A stretch of 64,000 bases of DNA from Tetraselmis striata (lineage: Eukaryota; Chlorophyta; Chlorodendrophyceae; Chlorodendrales; Chlorodendraceae). The position numbers and the translations under genes were made by a program. The notes under the pieces are model-generated. The model saw nothing but the letters and a program-made list of their open reading frames with translations. It made no database searches and was not told where the DNA came from. The stretch lies in contig VCJN01000565.1 in the NCBI GenBank assembly GCA_006384855.1, positions 62,001 through 126,000 on the forward strand. Direction: 5' to 3'. Positions within the stretch are counted from its first letter, which is position 1. Every line of letters begins with the position of its first letter. Shown one piece after another: positions 53,841-64,000 of the stretch.

Positions 53841-54509
53841 CCCCCGCCCCCTTACCCCCCCCCCCCCCCCCCCCCAGGCGGGAGCGGCTGGCGGCGAGGG
53901 GGGGCGGGGCGGGCGTGGTCCCCCCGCCCCCGCACCCCCCGGGCCACATTCCCCGATGGCAGCTGTCGCGAATATTGTAATTCAATCATTCTTCGGCAAA
54001 CCGCTGCCTGCCCCCGCCCTCCCCCTCGCGAATATTTATGTAACGTGAGCACTCTTTGGCAAAACATGGCAGCCAAACCGCCCATCTGATGACCTTTGAT
54101 CGGACGGCTGGCAGGCCCGTTCAGCAGTACTAGCTATAATGTACACAAAATTCCCCAGTGTTACCGAATAGTACGGCTGCGATTTGCGCTCCCATGTACT
54201 AATAGTCGTAGTTATCCACAGGACCACTCGTCATCGCGCCCGGGTACCGGGTACCGGGTACTAGATACCCGGTACCGGCTCAATAAATATATCGCGTACT
54301 ACCCGGTACTACACGGACAACCTTGTACCTTATACGTCAGTGCCATGTAACAATTTACCGGGCTAGTACGACTACCAGAATGATGACAAAAAGGATTTAT
54401 CGCCCGCCGGCAATAACGCCGGATGTACTCGCACGTAACTGGATGGACATGCCGCCACCAGCAGCAGCTTTCACGGATAATAGTGGTACCGGTACGGTAG
54501 TGCTTCGTC
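53841..54509. other. Spacer with a KpnI-type palindrome
   Basis: C21 run at its start; CGGGTACCGGGTACCGGGTA followed by TACCCGGTACCGG near 54,240-54,285 can form a hairpin. No gene recognised. Confidence 0.5.
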
Positions 54510-57500
54510 ACCCGTATGTCACATCTGAATCTCACAGTGTCCCGCGCGCGTGCGTACAGCCATGGCGCCTTCAATCGTAGCGTTATACCACTGGCAGCAT
54601 CGCAAATAGCAATCATCTCCCGGTACCGCGCCCCGAGATTGGAGTCTGATTGTAGCCATCCCGTATATCGCAGACCGTGTATTTGCACGCTACACCCACT
54701 CCCCTCGTGGCGCCATCAATCGTAGCGTAGTAGTAAATGTTGATTTGCACGCTACACCCACTCCCCTCGTGGCGCCATCAATCGTAGCGTAGTAGTAATT
54801 GTTAAGATAATTAGCAATCTCGCATTAGTCTACCAGTACCGGGCCCCCAAGATTGTAGTGAACAAGAGGGCGGGGAGTTTGTAGATGCAAAAACCCCGCG
54901 CATGCAACGGTGGCGCAGTCGCGAGCGGCCATCAAGCAGTTGCTACGGCCAGAGTAATACGCAGGTACCCGTATCGACCGGGGACGGCAAGCAAACTGTG
55001 AGCCTATGCGCATTCATATTCTTTCTATGCCATATATATGCGCATGCGCAAAGATTGCCAGTCATCTAGGCAGTTACAGGATGCCTAAAGGCAGCAATCT
55101 GAGGCGTGCCGTAAGCAAATATCAGGTATTAGCGGTACTGCCTAGCAATCTGTATAGTATCGTCAAGCATTTGCTCATTCAGAATCCTTCTATGTCATAT
55201 ACATCCGCATTTAAACGATTGGCAGCCATATAGGCGGGTAGTACAGCGCGCCTAAAGTCAGCAATCTGCCTAGCAATCTATATACTATTGCCAAGCCTAC
55301 ATCAAAAACGCGTGATGCCCTTGGTGGTGCCATGTATAATACTTCTGTATGCCGCATTATCCGGGTACTGCAAGGCGTGCAGCCGTTTATGGATTTAAAA
55401 TATGCCTAAGGCAGCAATCTGCGGCGGGGCGCAACAATCCATGGCGTTCAATCCTAAGCCAAAGTGAAGTTCTCGGGCGAGCACCTCGCTAGCAGTCGTA
55501 CTTTCTCGTCAAGCCTTTGCACTTTTGTCATACAAGTATGCAACAAATACCCGGACATGGAAGGTGTTTCAGCCGTGTAGGCAGCTTCCGCCTGCCTAAG
55601 GCAACAATCTGCGGCGCAGCGCAACAATCTAAGGCTCGCCGTCGCCAATATGATGTACCTGTAGGGGTGTACCTGTCCACGAGTTTCTCGTCGTGGAGCC
55701 CATGCGCATGCATAATACTTCTGTATGTCGCATTATCCGGGTACTGTAAGGCGTGCAGCCGTGTATGGATTTAGAACATGCGGAAGGCAACAATCTGCGG
55801 CGCAGCGCAAAAATCTAGGGCTCGCTGTCGCGAATATGATGTACCTAGATAGGGGGTGTGGCTATCCACAAGTTTCTTGTCGCCGGGCCCCTGCGCATGC
55901 ATAATACTTCTGTACGCCGCATTATCCGGGTACTGCAAGGCGCGCAGCCGTGTATGGATTTAGAACATGCCTAAGGCAACGATCTGCGGCGGGGCGCAAC
56001 AGTCTAGGGCGTTCAATCCTAAGCCAAACTGAACTTCTTGGGCGAGCGCCTCGCTAGCAGTCGTACTTTCTCGTCAAGCCTATGCGCTTTTGTCATACAA
56101 GTATGCAACAAATACCCGGACATGGAAGGTGTTTCAGCCGTGTAGGCAGTTACCGCCTGCCGAAGGCAACAATCTGCGGCGCAGCGCAACAATCTAAGGC
56201 TCGCCATCGCAAATACGATGTACGCAGGGGTGTAACTATCCACGAGTTTCTTGTCGTGGAGCCCATATGCATGCATAATACTTCTATGCCGCATTATTCG
56301 GGTACTGCAAGGCGTGCAGCCGTGTATGGATTTAAAACATATGCCGAAGGCAACAATCTGCGGCGCAGCGCAACAATCTAGGGCTCGCTGTCGCGAATAT
56401 GATGTACCTACGGGTGTAACTATCCACGAGTTTCTTGTCGTCGAGCCCATGCGCATGCATAATATTTCTATATGCCGCATAATCCGGGTACTGTACGGCT
56501 TGCAGCCGTGTATGGATTTAACATATGCCTAAGGCAACAATCTGCGGCGGGGCGCAACAATCTAGGGCGTTTATATAGTACTAAGCCAAAGTGAAGTTCT
56601 TGGGCGAGCACCTCGCTAGCAGTCGTACTTTCTCGTCAAGCCTATGCGCTTTTGTCATACAAGTATGCAACAAATACCCGGACAAGGAAAGTGTTTCAAC
56701 CATGTAGGCATTTACCGCCTGCCGAAGGCAACAATATGCGGCGCAGCGCAACAGTCTAGCGCTCGCCGTCGCCAATATGATGTACCTGTAGGGGTGTACC
56801 TGTCCACGAGTTTCTTGTCGTGGAGCCCATGCGCATGCATAATACTTCTGTATGTCGCATTATCCGGGTACTGTAAGGCGTGCCGCCGTGTATGGATATA
56901 TTAAAACATGCCTACGGCAACAACATGCGCGCGGCAGGGTGCAACAATCTAGGGTTTTTCGCAAGCCAACGTGAAGTTCTCGGGCGAGCACCTCGCTAGA
57001 AGTCGTACTCTCGTCAACCCTATGCGCTTTTGTCATACAAGTATGCAGGAAATACCCTGATGACAAGGAAAGTGTTTCAGCCAGGTAGGCAGTTACCGTG
57101 CATGCCTAACGCAACAATCCTTACTCGCTACCAGTAGTCTCTATACCGGTACTGGTACCCTACGATACATATGCACGCTACACGCCTACACCCGCCGACA
57201 TACGACTAGTCGTCGCGACAGGGATCGCGCATAATCTCGGCGGCTGAAGAAGAATAATAAAACGGCCCCACTGACTGCACTTGATTTTGCTTCGCCTTGC
57301 CGTCTCCGGTACTACATACGGGGATACTGGTACCCGCCGCATGTTATCTCGGCCGGAGCCACTGCTAGACAACCGCGCCACGGCTGGACGCGCGCAGGGT
57401 TGCCTGCCGCCGCTCACGCAGCCGTGGCGCCGTCAATTGTAGCGTAATACTAGTGATAGCAGCATGCAAAAAACAATCTGCCGGTGCTGCACCGCGCCCT
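54510..57500. repeat. Right inverted arm with 562-base period
   Basis: Anchor GAAGTTCT.GGGCGAGC occurs at 55,466, 56,030, 56,592 and 56,972 (spacings 564, 562 and 380). Between anchors are two alternating blocks with GCATGCATAATACTTCT, GGCGTGCAGCCGTGTATGGA and CAACAATCTGCGGCGCAGCG. Near 54,690 and 54,745 a CGCTACACCCACTCCCCTCG unit is duplicated. Open frames here differ between copies and are not genes. Confidence 0.85.
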
Positions 57501-58043
57501 GACATTGTAGCCAGATTGTAGCCAGATTGTAGCATGCCGTCGTATAAATATCTCTACCAGCTAAGGATCTTGCACGCTACGTACCAATACCCGCCGCCAA
57601 ACGATGAGTCGCGACAGGTGAGGGCCACTCGCACAGCAGAACCTCGTTGGCTTAAAATATACTGTAACTGCCCGCCACAGATTGCACCCGGTTTCGCTTC
57701 GGCGTGCCCGCTTGCGACTACACATAGCGACTATATGTGATATTGTGCAATGCACGGTAGTAATAAGGGTACCCGTATTGCATGCTATGTGTATCCATAT
57801 GATAATGTCTGTCCATGCAGCGGCATCATACAGTGTAGTTGGGCACTTCATCCATGCAAATCGCAGGCTGCTGTGGTATAATATCCAAACTCAGGCGGTG
57901 GCGCATGAAGGCGTATGGCAAGTGAAGCGGTGGTGTGCCGTTGTAAAAACCGCTGTCGACACAATCTACAAAACGCGATCGTGCCGGGCCAAAGATTCCA
58001 GTACTTAAGGCAAGTATGCGAAACCCTAAATTCGTCCTTTTTA
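57501..58043. other. Spacer, no gene recognised
   Basis: ATTGTAGCCAG is repeated near 57,508-57,530. Otherwise AT-richer unique sequence up to the gypsy remnant. Confidence 0.4.
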
Positions 58044-59391
58044 CTACAACGAGATTTGGCTCGGTTTGCTCGGATTAGGGCTCAAAAACAGAGCCAAAAC
58101 ACGAGCATCGTGATACAGTACTTTTATGCTCGCGTTTTGGCCCCCTCCCGGGGTGCGTCCATGGCTGTAGGCAACATCAGTGATGTAGGCAGCTTTGATC
58201 TTGTTGATGAGCTTGCTGTCAATCTGCAATGCGGACATTGCTTACAAATCGGTATGCATTTGTTCGAGGTTAGCTTCGACCAACTGGTTTTCATATTCAG
58301 TCAATGCATAATGCAAGTCAGGGCGGCGAGAGAGAGCATCAGCCTCATTGTCAGCGCCTTTGCGATATAATATCTGCAACACAGGTTCATCAGTCTGTGG
58401 GTTGGCTGCCATGTATGGTGAAATCTCATGTAACCATAGGGCATGGCGCAATGTTTCAATGTGGCCTGGTCAGTTATCCAGCGAAGCGTCGATTTTTCGG
58501 CGGTGAGCTTTATTGCGGTACGGGTACCCGTATAGCGCAGCGGATCGGGCCTATAGGTGCATGACTAAAGCGCTTATCTACTGGCATGTACTACTAAGAA
58601 CTATAATCCACCCACCCGCCCGCCCGCCCGCCCGCCCACCCACGGTCCTTAATTACACAGCCGTCCGATTACGATCTCGCGGTTGGGAGGCTATGAGTAC
58701 TGGTACTCGCTAGTCGCTGCTGGTAAATAATGGAAAAAACTCTGGTACTTCAAAGCGCTGGCAATGCAATTGATGGATCTGTAGGCCAGTGACATAGAAC
58801 CCGTTCTTTCAAAATTTTCTGAAAAATCGACGCATCGCTGATTCAACTGTCCGTTACTTCATAACTGTAATACGGCGACTGGCCTCCCAAATAGCAGCGC
58901 CATTCTTCAGAGCACATACCACACCCAAGAGCTCTTGGTCCTAGGTAGTGATGATTCGTCTGTGCAGCTACAAGTCTTTGCATAATAGCTGCAGGGGTGT
59001 AAGTGGCCATCATCATTAGACTGGAGCAGAACTGCACCTAAGGCATATTTGCTGGCGTCAGTAGCCGCTACAAACTCAGCATCTTTGCCGGTGACAGGGC
59101 TTGCCAGCACTGGGGACTGGCACAAGGCTTGCTTCAGTTTTACAAATGCAGATTGGCATTCAACTGTCCAATCACATATATATTCCTTTCTGGTGAGGGC
59201 ATACAAAGGTGCTGCAATAGCGGAATAATTGCGCACATAGAGACGGTAAAAATGCAGAAACCAAGATATTGTTGGTGATTCTGAACGGTCTTAGGCATGG
59301 GTATTGAAATATGGGCGTGAGGGAAAAGACGACTGTCTCTTACAACGGGTCGCGCCCTGCCCTTATATACTCCGCACGCCATGGTGCGCAC
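58044..59391 (-). pseudogene. Ty3/gypsy pol remnant (RT end to RNase H)
   Basis: On the minus strand: a palm/thumb end with QNHQQYLGF and, in another frame, NYSAIAAPLYALTRKEYICD, then QSAFVKLKQALCQSPVLA and FVAATDASKYALGAVLLQSN (RNase H start, near 59,040-59,080). Further on, MRHALWLHEISPYMAANPQT and ILYRKGADNEADALSRRPDL (58,450-58,330), then LQIDSKLINKIKAAY toward the linker before integrase. Frameshifts separate these blocks and most of RT, integrase, gag and both LTRs are missing. A CCCG repeat lies at 58,608-58,640. Confidence 0.8.
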
Positions 59392-59690
59392 GCCAAGCCA
59401 TTAGCGCATCCGCCACCTTGCGCCATCGCGCGCTGCCTGTATTCTCCAGTACTTAACGCATATATGCGAGCCTAAGTATTGGCATTATCTATGTCCGTAC
59501 AATACAGTATCCGCTGCTGCATCGGCCGATATCCTGCAGTATATTCTGCATCGGCCGATATCCTGCAGTATATTCTAGTACTGCATGGCGCCCACCATTG
59601 ATACTCAGCAGTACCGGAATCTTGATTGTGCTCGCACGGGCGTCCTCGTACTCGAAGATGTACAGCCGCTCCGCGATGTACGTCTGCTGC
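59392..59690. other. Spacer with a short tandem repeat
   Basis: A 29-base unit containing CATCGGCCGATATCCTGCAG occurs twice at 59,520-59,580. The end may belong to the LTR that follows. Confidence 0.6.
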
Positions 59691-59823
59691 CGGAGATGTA
59701 CTCGCGTCCTCGTACTCGTAGCCGTACGATCGCTCCGCCGTCTACAGATACTGCTGAGAGTGTGCAGGCGTCAAGGCTCCAGACAGCCGGTCATACGCCT
59801 GCAAGACTGGTATCAAACAACAC
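59691..59823 (+). repeat. Copia LTR end plus primer-binding site, inverted relative to the copia pol
   Basis: CGGAGATGTACTCGCGTCCT through CGCCTGCAAGAC, then TGGTATCAAACAACA. This is the reverse complement of 63,868-64,000, with only a few differences. TGGTATCA fits the initiator-tRNA primer-binding site used by copia elements, so this is a 5' LTR end reading on the plus strand, directly abutting the 3' end of a minus-strand pol. Confidence 0.85.
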
Positions 59824-59843
59824 CCCCACTCGCCATGCAGTCA

Positions 59844-60339
59844 TCACGCGCCCAACATCTGCATGGCGAACTCCGCGTGCTTCAGCCTTCCCAGAGCCTT
59901 GGTGAGTGCATCCGCAACCATCTGTGCAGTCGGGCAGTACTCAATTGCCACCTCCCCGCTGAGCACCTTCTCCCGTGTGAAGTGGTACTTGATGGCGATG
60001 TGCTTGCTGCGACCATGGGTCATGGGGTTGCGCGTCAGCGCAATGCAGCTCTGGTTGTCCTCGAAGATCACTGTGGCCTCGGGACTGAGCACAACACAGC
60101 TCGCGCAGCAGCTCGCGCAAGAACAGCGCCTCGCACACAGCAGCACACAACGCCATGTACTCCGCCTCCGCCGTTGACAGCGCCACAGTGGCCTGCAGCT
60201 GCGACTTCCAACTCACTGCAGCTCCACAAAGCATGAAGACGAAGCCAGTGGTGGAGCGTCGTGACACCACGTCTCCAGCCCAGTCGGCGTCGCAGTACCC
60301 GTGCAGTAGGCCGTCAGCCTTGCCCCCACTGAAGGTCAA
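59844..60339 (-). pseudogene. Copia RNase H
   Basis: LLHGYCDADWAGDVVSRRST, GFVFMLCGAAVSWKSQLQAT and LSTAEAEYMALCAAVCEALF are the canonical copia RNase H series. The frame then shifts near 60,080-60,145 to EDNQSCIALTRNPMTHGRSK and HIAIKYHFTREKVLSGEV, ending ADALTKALGRLKHAEFAMQM and a stop at 59844. One frameshift, otherwise complete. Confidence 0.9.
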
Positions 60340-61230
60340 CCCAGGGTTTTGGTACCCTTCAGGTATTGCAGGACTCGCTTGGCAGCCTGCCAGTGGCGCT
60401 CTTCAGGCTTGGCCATCACCCTGCACAACTTGCTCACGGCTTCGGCAATGTCGGGGCGGGTAGCCACCATCGCGTACAGCAGGCTGCCCACAAGGGCCTG
60501 ATATGGCATCTCAGCAGCCAACGGCTTGTTGCTACCGGGGACATCGGCACCAACCTCCGCTGGGGTGCTCACAGCGTAAGCGTCAGCAAGGTTGAACTTG
60601 TGCACCATGTCATCAATGTACTTGGCCTGATGCACCTTCAGCGTCGCATTGTCCCAGTCTCGCTCCACCGCCATGCCTAGCGCCCAGGCACAGACGCCCA
60701 AGTCCTTGATGTCAAAGCGGGCGCCTAATGCCGTCTTGAAATCCGCGGCCCATACTGCGTCCTTGAAGGCAAAGATCATGTCGTCCACGTACACCACCAG
60801 GATGCAGATCAACTGCCCACCCTGCCAGTAGACGTAGGCGCCAGGGTCGGACTTGAGCTGCTGAAACCCGTAGCACACCAAGAACTTTATGCAAGGTGTT
60901 GTGCCAATTTCGGGGTGATTGCTTCAGCCCGTACAGGCTCTTCAACAAGCGCAAGACCATGGTCCGCCCTCTCGCATCGTACTGCTCATAGCCAGGCGGC
61001 GGCCTCATGTAGATCTCCTCCTCCACTGGAGCATAAAGGAACGCCGTGTCGACATCAACCTGATGGATATTCCAACCGTATTGTACTGCAATCGCAAACA
61101 GCACTCGGATAGTGGTTGAACTTCACGGTCGGTGCAAAAGTCTCTGCATAGTCGATGCCATGTCGTTGACGGCAGCCTTGGACAACCAGTCGGGGCCTTG
61201 AAGCGCGCGATACTGCCATCAGCGTTGTAT
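60340..61230 (-). pseudogene. Copia reverse transcriptase
   Basis: WNIHQVDVDTAFLYAPVEEE, MRPPPGYEQY, LLKSLYGLKQSPRNWHNTL, a frame change near 60,885, then ICILVVYVDDMIFAF (catalytic YVDD, near 60,795), MVATRPDIAEAVSKLCRVMA and RVLQYLKGT. About 110 codons upstream (61,104-61,230) hold further RT start sequence in another frame. At least two frameshifts. Confidence 0.9.
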
Positions 61231-62830
61231 TTGACCTTGAATACCCATTTGCTGGGAATGGCTGTTCGCTCCTCTGGTAACTCGCACACCACCCACGTGC
61301 CCTGCTTCTCCAACGAGTTGAATTCTGACTCTACGGCTTGCGCCCATTGCTCCTTGAACGGTCCGGACAGGGCCTGCTTGAGCGTGATGGGCTCATCGAC
61401 ACCCTGTGTCACTGCCGCGAATGCGGCGGCCATCATAGCTGCAGCGTCGTCGTTGGGGTTTTCCGGATGCACGACCCACCATTGCCCAGGAGCTCGGCGA
61501 GAACGAGCAGGGTAGGGGTCCCTCTCAGCACGCTGGACTAAAGGTTCCTCTTGCCCGCCATCGTCGGTTCCCTCGTTCGTCTCCAACTGGGTCAGCTCCA
61601 GCGTGGGTTGCTGCGGTCCAAGTTCCAGTTCCTCCGCAGTCAGTGGCTCCTCCTCAATCTCAAGCTCCTCCTCAACGTCGTCCGTTTCATCCACGACACG
61701 CTGGTGAGCCTCGGTTATCTCTTGCAGCCGTGATGCGTCGGACGTGCTGCCAACCCCGCTGTTATCGAGAAGTGCCTGGTATTGGGGGAACATCTCAAGG
61801 CTTGCAGCAGCATCGCCCCCACTGCCCCCCTTGCTGCTGGAAGCCGCATCACGCCAACCCTCATCGAAAATCACATTCCGACTTGCAACCACCCGGCGAG
61901 TAGCTGGGTTCCACACTAAGTAGGTGTGAGATTCCTGCCCATAACCAACGAAGACCCCGCGAAAGGCCTTGGCGTCAAGCTTCCGCTTATTCCCGGCATC
62001 CACGTGCACATACGCTGGACAGCCGAACACCCGCAACCCAGGCCACATCTGGGGTCTTGCCAGTGTGACGCCGGTAGGGAACAGAACCGACACCCCGACT
62101 GTAGACATTGTTGCGGATGTGCATCGCGGCACAGAAGGCCAGCGCCCAGAACTCACGACCCAGGCCAGCATGTAGCAGCATAGCCCACCGTCATTTCGGA
62201 CAGAGTAAGCCACATACGCTCCTGCAGACCATTCTGCCATTGGCAGTATGGCGCAGAAAACTCAGGAACGAAGTGCAGGCCATCGCATGCAGATCGAAAA
62301 TCCGCACTCTGGAAGACTGAGTCGTTGTCCAATCTCAGGCGAGCTGTACTCTTGTCGTATCCGAATCGGGGATGCACGCGCCTGATAGCTCGCACCACCA
62401 ACAGCAGAGCCCTCGGAGCCTCATCCTTGGACTTCATGAAACACCACCCAGCCGTATGCCGAGTAGTAGTCAGTCATCCCAAACACGTAACGGAACCCGC
62501 CAATGGACGTCACACCACTGGCCCCCAGATGTCAGCTCCAAACTTCTGCAGTGGCCCAGTAGGACGCTTTGACGCAATGCGCGACCGCGGCTGTTCGTGA
62601 GACTTCGCCAACGCGCAACAGTCACAAAACGGCAAGATCTCATCCTTCGCGAACGTGATCCCCGAGACGCTCTCCGCAAGCAAACGATCCATGCCTGCAG
62701 CATGCAGATGGCCAAGACGTCTGTGCCACAGCAACTTTGACAACTTCCCACAAGCTTGCAGCGCAACAACATCCGCAGGGCTGGGCGCACGCCCGCTCCG
62801 TAGTATTCTGCTGCGGAAAGCGTACAAGTT
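61231..62830 (-). pseudogene. Copia integrase
   Basis: The pre-integrase zinc region shows LLWHRRLGHLHAAGMDRLLA and FCDCCALAKSHEQPRSR (HHCC finger, 62,600-62,730). The core has FGADIWGPVV (first Asp), RLDNDSVFQSADFRSAC (second Asp) and PYCQWQNGLQERMWLTLSE (Glu). The C-terminal part has LRVFGCPAYVHVDAGNKRKL, FRGVFVGYGQESHTYLVW and NVIFDEGW, then an acidic linker to RT. Four or more frame changes break it up. Confidence 0.9.
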
Positions 62831-63865
62831 GCTTGCCCGGAGCGCGCCCGATAGGGACCGTCATATCACGGCCAGCAGAGCGCAAGACCATGGAGTCCCC
62901 GTTGGCCGTGTAATGAAACGAAGCGCCACGCTCCTGCGCCAACCGCTGGCTAAACAACCTGCGGTAGCCATGCTTGGTTTTGCCCGGCAAGTCCGGGACA
63001 TGCAGAGCCCCACGAAGCACACTGGCGTACTTCGCCGCCATCGGCTCGAACAACCATCCAGACCGTCCCCGGCCCACCGCCAGACAGCAAATACCCCCCC
63101 CACCTCAACCGGTGGTGCAAGCTGCTCATACTCCACGAAGCTGTCAGAGTCAGCCACCATATGCGGATATGCCCCACTGTCCTTCACCCACATGTCCGGG
63201 TAGCTTCCGAGATCATCATTCAGCCCCAGCATGCACGCCCCTCGTGCATCGACATAACACTCGCAAGAGCAACCGCATCAAGCAAGTAAGCGGAATCCAG
63301 ACTTGGTTACAACACGGGCAGAGCCGCCCATGCCACCAGAGGCACTACCCGCCTCATCATCAGACATGCCGAAGCAGTCAGACAGCCCAGACAGCGATAT
63401 GATCTCATCCATGTTGTGGCTGTCCAGGTCATGCTCGCGCTCATTCGCCTGAGCAACAGCACCAGCAGCCTCAGCCGGCTGCACATCCTCCTCGACTCAT
63501 ACTCCCCTCCGAAGAGGTCATACAGCAGGGTGCCCGGTTCCGGCGCCCATCATCCCACTCGCCATCCAGCAGGGACAGCGCAACGCGCTTTGCAGGTGGG
63601 GTGTAACCGGCATTCTCAGCCATGAAAGCAACATGCTCCTCCTCCTCATCAGCAACAAAGGCCGCCGGTGCCGGGTCCGCAGCAGCTTGACGCCTGTTGC
63701 CTCTTGGGCGCTGCGGGCAGTCCCGCTTGAAGTGAGGCCCACCGCACTGCCAGCATCCACCGCGCAGAGGGGCACCAAGGCGGCGAGGTCCAGATCCATC
63801 GCCTGTGGCCAGATGGGCGGAGCGCTTGGTGCCACCACTGGCTATGTAGCCCTCCGCAGATGGCT
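62831..63865 (-). pseudogene. Copia gag end and protease
   Basis: A zinc knuckle CWQCGGPHFKRDC lies near 63,750 and the protease motif DMWVKDSGAYPHMVADSDSF near 63,160-63,190 (DSGA replaces the usual DSGAT). Only about 40 codons separate the knuckle from the LTR/primer-binding site at 63,868, so most of gag (normally over 200 codons) is deleted. Frames change at least twice between knuckle and protease. Confidence 0.85.
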
Positions 63866-63867
63866 CT

Positions 63868-64000
63868 GTTGTTTGATACCAGTCTTGCAGGCGTTTGACC
63901 GGCTGTCTGGAGCCTTGACGCCTGCACACTCTCAGCAGTATCTGTAGACGGCGGAGCGATTCGTACGGCTACGGAGTACGAGGACGCGAGTACATCTCCG
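63868..64000 (-). repeat. Copia 5' LTR end and primer-binding site, cut by the window edge
   Basis: On the minus strand the sequence reads CGCCTGCAAGAC then TGGTATCAAACAACAG. This is the correct orientation for the minus-strand pol. The LTR continues past position 64,000. Confidence 0.8.

Larger units (their letters stand above)
45600..57600. mobile_element. Large foldback-type element with complex inverted arms
   Basis: The left arm (about 45,690-47,215) and right arm (about 54,510-57,500) contain the same repeat families in opposite orientation. Examples: CCCACTGTGAGATTCAGATG at 47,190 against its complement at 54,515; GAGAACTTCAC units at 46,461 and 46,823 against GTGAAGTTCTCGGGCGAGC units at 55,466 and later; GCGCGCGTTCAGCC at 45,836 against the complement near 57,390. 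The 7-kb core has a BED-finger gene (plus) and a Cys-rich gene (minus), convergent. The outer limits are approximate. Subrepeats within arms are typical of foldback transposons. Two independent repeat arrays in opposite orientation is the alternative. Confidence 0.5.

Noticed and set aside
54235-54290. GGTACC-rich palindrome as a regulatory site or origin
   Set aside because: It is a strong hairpin, but no neighbouring feature supports a function.
55006-56904. Series of short ORFs such as MRFCHTSMQQIPGHG
   Set aside because: They follow the 562-base period of the inverted arm and have different ends in each copy.
44771-59391. The two gypsy fragments (44.8 kb plus, 58.2 kb minus) as outer parts of one giant palindrome
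   Set aside because: Both end in ADALSRR but the surrounding residues differ too much to be arms of one inverted repeat; they look like separate families.

Overview
This window is nuclear eukaryotic DNA. The genes are intron-rich, with GT-AG introns of roughly 70-660 bases, and the base composition is high in GC. Transposon debris of many classes is present, and pure C runs of 13-29 bases recur, often inside introns. A green alga or a similar microalga fits best: the DIRS-type, copia-type and MULE proteins and the TPR proteins with an N-terminal 'SHxW...WLDIF' module resemble families I associate with algal genomes. This is inference; I see no ribosomal or organellar marker that fixes the taxon.

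Layout. 1-966 (minus) is the 3' part of a gene joining a TIR-like effector module to kinesin-light-chain-type TPRs. 1-8.8 kb is otherwise repeats: paired direct repeats, GC-rich dispersed repeats, a decayed non-LTR retrotransposon tail and foldback elements built on TTCAGGCTGAA. 8.83-12.14 kb is a DIRS-type element with inverted ends and a broken RT-RNase H gene. 12.43-12.82 kb is a gene fragment cut by an LTR retrotransposon (12.82-17.69 kb) that has gag and a broken C5-cytosine DNA methyltransferase but no visible RT or integrase. 19.18-30.59 kb (plus) is the best host gene: 17 exons that join in phase into about 1,611 codons of EF-hand plus coiled-coil protein. 31.27-32.15 kb (minus) is a dead tyrosine recombinase. 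32.69-33.67 kb (minus) is a TPR gene end.

33.67-44.49 kb is a two-gene mobile-element candidate. On the minus strand is a MULE transposase (zinc finger, DDE core, SWIM finger, AT-hooks). On the plus strand, converging on it, is a long gene with a ULP1-like protease, an array of twelve 32-codon exon cassettes each followed by a 92-95 base intron, an unknown region, and a methyltransferase-like end with an in-frame stop. 44.8-45.1 kb is a gypsy fragment. 45.6-57.6 kb looks like a large foldback element: long, internally repetitive inverted arms around a 7-kb core with a BED-finger/Tudor-like gene and a cysteine-rich gene. 58.0-59.4 kb is another gypsy remnant. 59.69-64.0 kb is a decayed copia element (minus) with an inverted LTR at its 3' side.

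The points that most deserve attention are the exon-intron cassette array, the methyltransferase-bearing LTR element, the MULE/protease/methyltransferase pairing, and the foldback element.
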